From the NCBI GenBank assembly GCA_964557125.1, contig CAZKYX010000054.1, positions 1-5,333 on the forward strand: a stretch of DNA of 5,333 bases, written 5' to 3'. Below the pieces are notes generated by a model. It worked only from the letters and a program-made list of their open reading frames with translations, was not told the origin of the DNA and searched no databases. Every line of letters starts with the position of its first letter. The stretch's first letter is position 1. Position numbers and translations under genes: made by a program. Source of the DNA: CAZKYX01 sp964557125 (GTDB taxonomy: Bacteria > Patescibacteriota > Microgenomatia > Levybacterales > GWA1-39-11). Shown in pieces: positions 1-5,333 of this stretch.

Positions 1-407
1 ACTACATCTGCATTTCCTTCCAATATAGGATTCACGATTTTTGACAAGCAGTCTGCAATAAGGGATAATTTTTCAAGTTCTGTTAAGATAATTACCTTTA
101 CATCAGGATTTTGGGCTGCCGTAAAAATAGCGCGTCTCTTATTTGGGGAGCGTTTTGATGTAGCAAGTCTAATAACTTTTAATTTAGGATTATTTGTCAG
201 TGAAAGTTCTTTTAAGAAAGTCTTTGTACTCCCACCATCACACACAACTGCCCAAATCCCAAGCTCTTTTGCTTTTAGCATTGTCTGAAGTGCTATGTCT
301 CCACGAATTTTATCAGTATGGACAAGGCTCTTTAACTTGCCTTTATACCATTTTGGGAAGTAGGTGCTTCCAACAAGTGCGATTGAATTATTTTTTTTGT
401 TTTCCAT
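1..407 (-). CDS. Probable GT-A-fold glycosyltransferase (N-terminal part, cut by window edge)
   Basis: This leftward gene starts at the ATG whose A is base 407 and runs open off the left edge, leaving 135 readable residues. The product looks like the nucleotide-sugar-binding half of a GT-A (family 2-like) glycosyltransferase. Visible features are an N-terminal strand (SIALVGSTYF), a helix rich in charged residues (about 35-49), a strand ending in VVCDGGS (54-60), RSPNKRRAIFTAA (86-98), and VIILTELEKLSLI (105-117) followed by NPILEGNADV (126-135). The alternation of VxDGGS, R-rich helix and a strand leading into an acidic TExEK segment is typical of non-classical GT2-like enzymes, where the acidic segment sits near the usual DxD. 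No classical DxD is seen. No signal peptide is present, so it is probably cytoplasmic. It overlaps the upstream membrane-protein gene by 20 bases and has no clear Shine-Dalgarno, so translation may be coupled. The sugar and acceptor cannot be told. Confidence 0.6.
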   Translation of the reverse strand, partial: MENKKNNSIALVGSTYFPKWYKGKLKSLVHTDKIRGDIALQTMLKAKELGIWAVVCDGGSTKTFLKELSLTNNPKLKVIRLATSKRSPNKRRAIFTAAQNPDVKVIILTELEKLSLIADCLSKIVNPILEGNADV

Positions 408-615
408 TTTGCGAGACAAGCATAATAATTACTGCAGTTATAAATAGTACGAATGCATAAACGACAAGACGTTGTGCGGTAAAGAAAATCCAAGTCGCAA
501 AAAGAGGCATTGAAACAACAAGACACAGTATTCCAACTATTACCATCCAATCTGTTCTTCTCTTCCAAATAAGAATTGCAAAAGCTAAAAGAAAAACAAT
601 ATCTTGAGGTTTCAT
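388..615 (-). CDS. Small multi-spanning membrane protein, function unknown
   Basis: A 75-residue protein that I do not recognise. It is almost wholly hydrophobic, with three likely membrane segments: about residues 6-17 (IVFLLAFAILIW), 24-47 and 50-68. A KRRTD loop follows segment 1 and a short basic tail (NGKQKK) ends the protein. The positive-inside rule would put the KRR loop, and perhaps the tail, in the cytoplasm. The start at the ATG with A at base 615 is supported by an extended -10 box ending 6 bases upstream, which would make the mRNA leaderless; a GGAG lies too far upstream (about 19 bases) to act as a Shine-Dalgarno. It is first in a leftward pair and its 3' end overlaps the glycosyltransferase start by 20 bases. 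A role with that enzyme in lipid-linked sugar handling is possible but only inferred from position. The ORF at 332-568 in another frame of the same strand is a shadow. Confidence 0.6.
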   Translation of the reverse strand: MKPQDIVFLLAFAILIWKRRTDWMVIVGILCLVVSMPLFATWIFFTAQRLVVYAFVLFITAVIIMLVSQNGKQKK

Positions 616-621
616 GAATTT

Positions 622-650
622 ATTGTATCACCCGCTCCTTTTCTTGTCTT
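622..650 (-). promoter_or_regulatory. Leftward promoter of the membrane-protein/glycosyltransferase pair
   Basis: Read on the minus strand, TACAAT (bases 627-622) matches the -10 consensus at 5 of 6 positions and is preceded by TGA, giving an extended -10 (TGnTACAAT). A -35-like AAGACA (650-645, 4 of 6) lies 17 bases upstream. The expected start, 7 bases after the -10, is the A of the ATG at 615, implying a leaderless transcript. Confidence 0.5.
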
Positions 651-677
651 GCAACAATGCCGGTATCTTTCTATAAT
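649..677 (+). promoter_or_regulatory. Rightward promoter of the sugar 3-dehydratase gene
   Basis: A perfect -10 box TATAAT (672-677) lies 17 bases downstream of TTGCAA (649-654, 4 of 6 to TTGACA). Transcription should start near 684-685, only 2-3 bases before the ATG at 687. The promoter therefore overlaps the ATG at 657, which argues against 657 as the start of translation. The -35 box shares bases 649-650 with the -35 of the leftward promoter. Confidence 0.6.
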
Positions 678-686
678 CATCCTCAC

Positions 687-1892
687 ATGATTAACAAAAA
701 ACTTCGAGTTGCCTATGCCCTTGCTGTTCATGGAAAAGAGGAAAAGACACGCATCAATAAAGTTCTGGACGAAAAAAGAACGAATATGGGAAGTGAGACT
801 GCCGAGCTTGAGTCAACGATTGCAAAGGCTTTTGGTAAAAAATTTGGTGTCATGGTTAATTCTGGTTCTTCTGCAAACCTTCTAGCACTTGAGCTTTTGA
901 ATCTTCCTAAGGGGTCTGAAATTATTACCCCAATGTTAACCTTCTCAACAACTATTGCCCCAATGGTAAAGCTTGGTCTTATTCCTGTATTTGTTGATGT
1001 TGATACAGGGAAATATACCATGAATGTTAGTCAAATTGAAAAACTCATCACAAAAAAAACAAAAGCAATCATGGTTCCGTTGCTGCTTGGAAATATCCCA
1101 AATTTAAAAAAACTGAAAGTCATTGCAAAGAAATACAAACTATTTCTTGTTGAGGATTCTTGTGATACTCTCGGTGGAACATTTGATGGAAAACCATCGG
1201 GAACGTATTCAGACATCACAACAACAAGTTTTTTTGGCTCCCATATTATTACTGCCGGAGGAAATGGTGGAATGGTCTTGGTTAACAATCCGCTCTGGGC
1301 TGACAGATTAAAAATGCTAAGGGGATGGGGTAGAAGTTCGGCTTTATTTGGAGAGTCTGAAAATATACAAGATAGATTTTCAAAAAAAATACGAGATATT
1401 TCCTATGACGCAAAATTTATTTTTGATGAAATTGGATACAATTTTCTTCCAAATGAAATGGGGGCAGCTTTTGGAAACGAACAAATGAAAAAATTACCTT
1501 TATTCCGCAAAACTCGAATGAATAACTTCAAAAAACTTTCTCAATTTTTTAAAAATTATGAAAAATATTTTATACTTCCGATACAGGATAAAACTGTCTC
1601 AACTCAGTGGCTTGCCTTTCCTCTAACAATAAAGCCAAACGCTCCCTTTACAAGACTTAAAATTGTAACCTATCTTGAAATGAATAATATTCAAACACGT
1701 CCGGTGTTTACCGGAAACATACTTTTACAGCCCGGATTTGAAAACATTAATTGTAAGCTGTCAAAGGACGGATATCCTGTTGCAAATGATATCATGAAAA
1801 ACAGCTTTGTCATCGGGTGTCATCAAGGAATGACTGACATTCATATCAAAAAGGTTCAAAATGTTATACGCGATTTTTTTCTAACAATTTAA
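687..1892 (+). CDS. rfbH: RfbH/ColD-type PLP-dependent nucleotide-sugar 3-dehydratase (DegT/DnrJ/EryC1/StrS superfamily)
   Basis: Predicted to remove the C3 hydroxyl from a nucleotide-bound 4-keto-6-deoxyhexose, giving a 3,6-dideoxy-4-keto sugar; cytoplasmic. With the ATG at 687 it has 401 residues, near the usual 390-440. An in-frame ATG at 657 would add ten residues but lies inside the predicted promoter. Motifs (numbering from 687): NSGSSAN at 58-64 for PLP phosphate; EDSCD at 156-160 with D157 expected to contact the PLP ring nitrogen; SFFGSH at 181-186; IGYNFLPNEMGAAFG at about 249-263; FTGN at 341-344; GCHQGMT near the C terminus. H186 sits where aminotransferases of this fold carry the PLP lysine, as in RfbH/E1 and ColD dehydratases. 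Overall sequence resembles RfbH most. Of the four [2Fe-2S] cysteines of RfbH/E1, only C159 is kept; the others align with S218, L220 and about Q228. This suggests a ColD-like, cluster-free enzyme despite its RfbH ancestry, so the symbol denotes family only. The nucleotide and sugar are unknown. Confidence 0.87.
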   Translation: MINKKLRVAYALAVHGKEEKTRINKVLDEKRTNMGSETAELESTIAKAFGKKFGVMVNSGSSANLLALELLNLPKGSEIITPMLTFSTTIAPMVKLGLIPVFVDVDTGKYTMNVSQIEKLITKKTKAIMVPLLLGNIPNLKKLKVIAKKYKLFLVEDSCDTLGGTFDGKPSGTYSDITTTSFFGSHIITAGGNGGMVLVNNPLWADRLKMLRGWGRSSALFGESENIQDRFSKKIRDISYDAKFIFDEIGYNFLPNEMGAAFGNEQMKKLPLFRKTRMNNFKKLSQFFKNYEKYFILPIQDKTVSTQWLAFPLTIKPNAPFTRLKIVTYLEMNNIQTRPVFTGNILLQPGFENINCKLSKDGYPVANDIMKNSFVIGCHQGMTDIHIKKVQNVIRDFFLTI

Positions 1893-1903
1893 CCCCACCT
1901 TCG

Positions 1904-1932
1904 TTGTAAAGAGAGAGCTTGGATGGTATACT
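1904..1932 (+). promoter_or_regulatory. Promoter of the dehydrogenase-aldolase-ThDP enzyme operon
   Basis: In the 52-base gap after the dehydratase gene, TTGTAA (1904-1909, 4 of 6) is followed after exactly 17 bases by TATACT (1927-1932, 5 of 6), preceded by TGG to form an extended -10. The expected start is about 1939-1941, a few bases before the ATG at 1945. I see no hairpin terminator in the gap, so read-through from the upstream gene is also possible. Confidence 0.55.
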
Positions 1933-1944
1933 TTGATGCAATTT

Positions 1945-2823
1945 ATGACCTCAAGAAAAGTCAAAGTCGGAATCATCGGAACTGGTAATATTGGAAGCGA
2001 TTTGCTTGCCAAAATTCAAAAATCAAAAGTTTTAGAGTGCGGAATATTCACAGGCATTGACCCACATTCAAAAAATATAGCACGCGCAAAGAAAATGGGT
2101 GTTAACACTTCAAGTAAATCAATTGATGCCATTATCAAAAACCCTGAACTTTGCGAGATAGTATTTGATGCAACGAGCGCAAAGATTCATTTACTAAATG
2201 CTCCAATACTCGAACGACTTAAGAAATTTACCATTGATATGACCCCATCAAAATACGGCACGATGTGTATTCCGCTACTTAATTTGAATGTTGGATTGAA
2301 AGCAAAAAATATTAATATGATTTCATGTGGGGCTCAAGCAGTTACTCCCATTGTTGCTGCAATTAAGGATATACACCCAGACCTCTCTTATGTTGAATTG
2401 GTTTCAAGTATTTCGTCAAAATCTGCCGGACTTGGAACAAGAAACAATATAGATGAATATACACAAGCAACATCTGACGCCATTGAAAAAATAGCACATG
2501 TAAAAAAGGTGAAAACTATCATCATTCTTAATCCTTCAATTCCTCCTGTTATCATGCACAACACTCTCTATCTTGAAATTAAAAAGCCAAAAATTAAAAA
2601 AATAATTGAATCAATAAAAAAAATCGAAATGGAATATAAAAAATTCCTCCCCGGTTACAGCATGGTTCTTGAACCAATTCACAAAAACGATATCTTAATA
2701 CTTATGAATAAAGTTGTGGGACAAGGAGATTTTCTTCCCTCTTATGCTGGAAACTTGGACATTATCAATGCGTCAGCCATCAAGGTTGCTGAGGAATATG
2801 CAAAAAAATATCTTATCAAGTAA
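1945..2823 (+). CDS. dmpF: Acetaldehyde dehydrogenase (acylating), DmpF/MhpF family
   Basis: Interconverts acetyl-CoA + NADH with acetaldehyde + CoA + NAD+. From the ATG at 1945 it has 292 residues, slightly short of the usual 300-316 but complete. It shows a Rossmann nucleotide-binding motif IGTGNIGSDL (11-20), GIDP (37-40), FDATSA (74-79), the catalytic cysteine C128 in NMISCGAQA, SSISSKSAGLGTR (154-166) leading into NIDEYT, NPSIPPVIM (196-204), and the family's C-terminal SYAGNLDI (266-273). In characterised systems this enzyme is bound to the partner aldolase and acetaldehyde passes through a tunnel; the partner gene follows directly with a 26-base overlap. ATG 1936 and TTG 1933 also lie in frame, but the predicted transcription start (about 1940) favours 1945. 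A lysine-rich stretch at about 213-233 is the main departure from the family. No meta-cleavage genes are nearby, so I infer use in the reductive, biosynthetic direction. Confidence 0.9.
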   Translation: MTSRKVKVGIIGTGNIGSDLLAKIQKSKVLECGIFTGIDPHSKNIARAKKMGVNTSSKSIDAIIKNPELCEIVFDATSAKIHLLNAPILERLKKFTIDMTPSKYGTMCIPLLNLNVGLKAKNINMISCGAQAVTPIVAAIKDIHPDLSYVELVSSISSKSAGLGTRNNIDEYTQATSDAIEKIAHVKKVKTIIILNPSIPPVIMHNTLYLEIKKPKIKKIIESIKKIEMEYKKFLPGYSMVLEPIHKNDILILMNKVVGQGDFLPSYAGNLDIINASAIKVAEEYAKKYLIK

Positions 2824-3844
2824 AAGAAGGGTTCTAATTGTTGACTCAACGTTGCGTGACGGGTCACATGCGCTAAGACATCAATTCAACGCTACACAAA
2901 TAGCCAGTTACTCTCGTGCTGCAGAAAAAGCAAATACTGAAATACTCATGGTTGGACACGGGAATGGTCTTGGCGCTTCATCTATACATCTTGGTCGTTC
3001 TCTTCTTAGTGACAAACAAATGCTGAGTACTGCAAAGAAGAATTTAAAAAAAACAAAATTAGGAGCATTCTTAATTCCCGGATTTGGAACTATTGAAAAA
3101 GATTTACTTCCTGCCATTGATTTGGGAATTGATGTACTCATGGTTGCAACTCATTGCACCGAAGCAAACATTGCAAGACAACATATTGAGAAAGGTGTAG
3201 AAAAAAAACTTGACGTGTACGGAGTTCTTATGATGTCTCATATGCTTGGTTCAGAAAGTCTCCTAGAACAAGCAAGGCTCATGCAGGAATACGGAGCAAA
3301 AGGGGTGTTGCTTATGGATTCTGCGGGGAATTATTTGCCGGATGAGGTTACTGAGAAAATTTCAAAATTGAGCAAAAAACTTACCATTCCTGTAGGCTTT
3401 CATGCACACAATAATTTGGGAATGGCTGTTGCTAACTCACTTGCAGCAGTAAAAGCCGGTGCAAGTATAATCGATGCGACTTCACGTGGGCTTGGTGCAG
3501 GTGCCGGAAATTGCCAACTCGAGGTTATTGCTTCAGTTCTAGAAAAAGCCGGATACTCAACTGGACTTGATATATTTAGAACTATGGATAACAGTGAGGA
3601 AATAATTTCAAAAATTATGCCAAGCCCGCAAGAAATAAGCGCAAGCTCACTTGTTTCGGGTCTTTCTGGTGTTTTCTCGGGATTTCTTCCCCATGCTAAA
3701 AAGGCAAGCACATACTACAATGTTGACATAAAAGAACTCATGGTTGAGTTAGGAAAACTAGGAATCATAGCAGGACAGGAGGACCTAGTAATTCACACCG
3801 CTTCTCTACTATCGAAAAAAGAGTCACATAAAAAAAGCGTATGA
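2798..3844 (+). CDS. dmpG: 4-hydroxy-2-oxovalerate aldolase, DmpG/MhpE family
   Basis: A class II, divalent-metal-dependent pyruvate aldolase interconverting 4-hydroxy-2-oxovalerate with pyruvate + acetaldehyde. The ATG at 2798 gives 348 residues, matching the family (about 337-350); the frame is open back to 2714, but the upstream part is not family-like, and no ATG, GTG or TTG lies between 2798 and the catalytic motif. Key residues: R20-D21 and H24 in STLRDGSHALRHQF (17-30), where D21 is a metal ligand, R20 holds the enolate and H24 is the likely base; HGNGLGASS (54-62); IPGFGT (93-98); ATHCTEAN (117-124); MDSAG (173-177); metal-binding H202 and H204 in GFHAHNNLG; GLGAGAGN (231-238); C-terminal GQEDL (326-330). 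Odd points: family GVYSSFL reads GVFSGFL (F293 for Tyr), and HGDG reads HGNG. A GAGGA ends only 2 bases before the ATG, so translation probably depends on coupling with dmpF. It overlaps the next gene by 4 bases (ATGA). Confidence 0.9.
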   Translation: MQKNILSSKRRVLIVDSTLRDGSHALRHQFNATQIASYSRAAEKANTEILMVGHGNGLGASSIHLGRSLLSDKQMLSTAKKNLKKTKLGAFLIPGFGTIEKDLLPAIDLGIDVLMVATHCTEANIARQHIEKGVEKKLDVYGVLMMSHMLGSESLLEQARLMQEYGAKGVLLMDSAGNYLPDEVTEKISKLSKKLTIPVGFHAHNNLGMAVANSLAAVKAGASIIDATSRGLGAGAGNCQLEVIASVLEKAGYSTGLDIFRTMDNSEEIISKIMPSPQEISASSLVSGLSGVFSGFLPHAKKASTYYNVDIKELMVELGKLGIIAGQEDLVIHTASLLSKKESHKKSV

Positions 3845-5333
3845 GAGTGTCCGATGTAATATTTGACTATTTGGCAAAAAAAGGGGTTGATACAGCCTTT
3901 ATGGTTACCGGTGGGCAGGCTATGTTTTTGGACGATGCAGTGCATCAGAATAGGCATATTACTCCCATTTTTACCCATCATGAACAGTCAGCGGGTATGG
4001 CAGCAGAAAGCTATGGACGAGTAAAAGGAATACCGGGAGTAGCAGTTGTTACTGCCGGACCAGGAGCTGTAAATGTAATGAATGGCGTTGTCGGGGCATG
4101 GACTGACTCCTCCCCCATGATAGTTCTCTCTGGACAGGCAGCATTAAAAGCAGTGCAATACCAAGAAACAACAAAAATTAGACAATTTGGAGTTCAAGGA
4201 ATAAATATTCGTCCACTTGTGGACAGTGTCACAAAGTACTTTATCACAGTCGACGACCCACAGAAAATTTTATACTACATTCAAAAGGCTTATCACATCG
4301 CAACAACCGGCAGACCTGGACCGGTGTGGCTAGACGTTCCTCTTGATATACAAGGTAAGGAAATAAAAGGGAAACTAATACAGTTTGTTCCCGAAAAGGA
4401 AAAGCTAAATAGGCAATTATCAAAACAGGTTGCACAAACAATTACGTTATTAAAAAGGAGCAAACGACCTATTTTTCTTGTTGGACACGGACTAAGAATT
4501 GCGGATGCTCTACCCGATTTTGAGAAAACACTGGAAAAATTAAAAATGCCCGTCCTAACTTCACGACTTGGAATTGACAGTATCGAAACAAATAATCCAC
4601 TCTATATAGGAAGACCGGGAACATATGGAGAACGATCAGCAAATTTTACTGTTCAAAATGCAGATCTTATCATTTCAATCGGATGTCGCCTTGCCACTTC
4701 TATGATAGGACACAATGCACCGGATTTTGGAAAAAACGCTAAAAAAATAGTTGTTGATATTGACATTAAAGAACTTAGCAAGCTGGGTCCAATTCTTGAT
4801 ATTAAAATTCTATCGGATGCAAAACTGTTTCTGAAAGAATTTAACAAACAAATTTGCAAAGCACCTCAGATGCACTTCTCAGATTGGGTAAAACAAGCCA
4901 ACCACTGGAAGAAAAAATATCCTGTTGTGCTGCCAGAATACAGAAAAGAAAAACCAATTAACTCTTACTACTTTACGCAAAGACTTTCAAAACTTTCTTC
5001 AGCCAAGGACATGGTGCTGGTAGATACCGGTGGATGTTTTCATGTCGCAGCACAGAGTTGGAAAGTTAAGAAGGGTCAGCGCTACATAACAACCGGAGGA
5101 ATTTCATCAATGGGATACTGGGTGGCTGGAATAGGTGCTTGTATGGCGTATGGGAAAAAACAAACCCTTATTATTACAGGGGACGGGTCTTTACAGATGA
5201 ATATTCAAGAGCTTGCAACGATAAAACATAACGCTCTACCAATTAAAATATTTATTTTCAACAACAATGGTTATTTGTTAATAAGACATACTCAAAAGAA
5301 TTTTATGGATGGAAGACTTATGGGCGAAAGCCC
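3841..5333 (+). CDS. Acetolactate-synthase-like ThDP-dependent enzyme, probable sugar-branching acyl transferase (C terminus beyond window)
   Basis: A thiamine-diphosphate enzyme of the acetolactate synthase/POX superfamily; 497 residues are visible and, at the usual 550-600, perhaps 60-100 are missing. Domains in order: PYR domain (about 1-170) with GG at 24-25, catalytic glutamate E48 in THHEQSAGMAAESYGR and TAGPGAVN (71-78); central Rossmann-like domain (about 195-335) with FLVGHG (212-217); PP domain (from about 375) with GGISSMGYW (419-427) and the metal/diphosphate motif GDGS (447-450) ending at NNNGY (474-478). Such enzymes decarboxylate a 2-keto acid and pass the acyl anion to an acceptor. 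Housekeeping acetolactate synthase is less likely: no ilvN/ilvC neighbours are visible, the family's GDGDASF-type motif is GDGSLQMNIQEL here, and the gene is coupled to a sugar dehydratase and a keto-acid-forming pair. By analogy with YerE (yersiniose), the acceptor is probably a 4-keto sugar. The ATG overlaps the aldolase stop as ATGA, with no good Shine-Dalgarno, pointing to translational coupling. Confidence 0.82.
   Translation, partial: MRVSDVIFDYLAKKGVDTAFMVTGGQAMFLDDAVHQNRHITPIFTHHEQSAGMAAESYGRVKGIPGVAVVTAGPGAVNVMNGVVGAWTDSSPMIVLSGQAALKAVQYQETTKIRQFGVQGINIRPLVDSVTKYFITVDDPQKILYYIQKAYHIATTGRPGPVWLDVPLDIQGKEIKGKLIQFVPEKEKLNRQLSKQVAQTITLLKRSKRPIFLVGHGLRIADALPDFEKTLEKLKMPVLTSRLGIDSIETNNPLYIGRPGTYGERSANFTVQNADLIISIGCRLATSMIGHNAPDFGKNAKKIVVDIDIKELSKLGPILDIKILSDAKLFLKEFNKQICKAPQMHFSDWVKQANHWKKKYPVVLPEYRKEKPINSYYFTQRLSKLSSAKDMVLVDTGGCFHVAAQSWKVKKGQRYITTGGISSMGYWVAGIGACMAYGKKQTLIITGDGSLQMNIQELATIKHNALPIKIFIFNNNGYLLIRHTQKNFMDGRLMGES

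Noticed and set aside
194..460. Open frame of 88 codons on the plus strand
   Set aside because: It runs antisense to the glycosyltransferase and membrane-protein genes, has an unbalanced composition, and resembles no family.
411..650. Imperfect inverted copies of a GCAAGACAAG-like decamer at about 411-420 and 641-651
   Set aside because: One copy lies inside coding sequence, the match is only about nine bases over more than 200, and similar ACAAGAC strings occur elsewhere nearby; chance is the simplest explanation.
657..686. Ten-residue N-terminal extension of the dehydratase from the ATG at 657
   Set aside because: A perfect TATAAT at 672-677, with a -35 box 17 bases upstream, lies within or across this stretch and points to a transcript starting at about 684-685. 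Family-like sequence begins after the ATG at 687.
687..1892. Ordinary PLP sugar aminotransferase
   Set aside because: The Schiff-base lysine is replaced by His (SFFGSH), and the surrounding EDSCD, GYN and FTGN motifs follow the 3-dehydratase branch.
1893..1930. Rho-independent terminator after the dehydratase gene
   Set aside because: T-runs are present near 1874-1880, but no GC-rich stem precedes them and none can be folded in the gap.
1945..3844. Part of an aromatic-compound (meta-cleavage) degradation operon
   Set aside because: The two families are the same, but no dioxygenase, hydrolase, hydratase or decarboxylase gene is present, and the flanking genes are a sugar 3-dehydratase and a ThDP enzyme.
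3841..5333. Housekeeping acetolactate synthase large subunit (ilvB) of branched-chain amino acid synthesis
   Set aside because: No ilvN or ilvC follows within view, the neighbours form a sugar and keto-acid cluster with overlapping genes, and the diphosphate-binding region reads GDGSLQMNIQEL rather than the GDGDASF type. It cannot be wholly excluded because the C terminus is missing.

Overview
The window is AT-rich bacterial DNA with tightly packed, lysine-rich genes, several gene overlaps, and recognisable sigma70-type -35/-10 boxes. I favour an uncultured bacterium with a compact genome, possibly Candidate Phyla Radiation/Patescibacteria. That rests on style only, because no rRNA or other phylogenetic marker is present. 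TGA is used as a stop (end of the aldolase gene), so the TGA-to-glycine code of some of these lineages does not apply.

Layout: a divergent promoter region at about 616-686 splits the window. Leftward runs a pair of overlapping genes: a 75-residue membrane protein of unknown function, then a probable GT-A-fold glycosyltransferase cut by the left edge. Rightward run four genes: (1) an RfbH/ColD-type PLP-dependent sugar 3-dehydratase of the DegT/DnrJ/EryC1/StrS superfamily; (2) an acylating acetaldehyde dehydrogenase (DmpF/MhpF family); (3) a 4-hydroxy-2-oxovalerate aldolase (DmpG/MhpE family); (4) an acetolactate-synthase-like thiamine diphosphate (ThDP) enzyme cut by the right edge. Genes 2-4 overlap one another (26 and 4 bases) and have their own promoter in the gap after gene 1.

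How they may work together (inference): the dehydratase would make a nucleotide-bound 3,6-dideoxy-4-keto-hexose, as in the colitose and yersiniose pathways. The dehydrogenase-aldolase pair, known from aromatic catabolism, would run backwards here: acetyl-CoA to acetaldehyde, then with pyruvate to 4-hydroxy-2-oxovalerate. The ThDP enzyme would decarboxylate this 2-keto acid and add the remaining C4 acyl unit to the sugar's C4 ketone. This resembles YerE, which adds a C2 unit from pyruvate in yersiniose synthesis. The product would be a branched sugar of about ten carbons for a surface glycan. No aromatic-degradation genes are visible in the window.

Other points: the dehydratase has His in place of the PLP lysine and has lost three of the four [2Fe-2S] cysteines of RfbH/E1. 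The aldolase has Phe where the family usually has a stereocontrol Tyr. All three predicted promoters place the transcription start within about 0-5 bases of an ATG, suggesting leaderless mRNAs.
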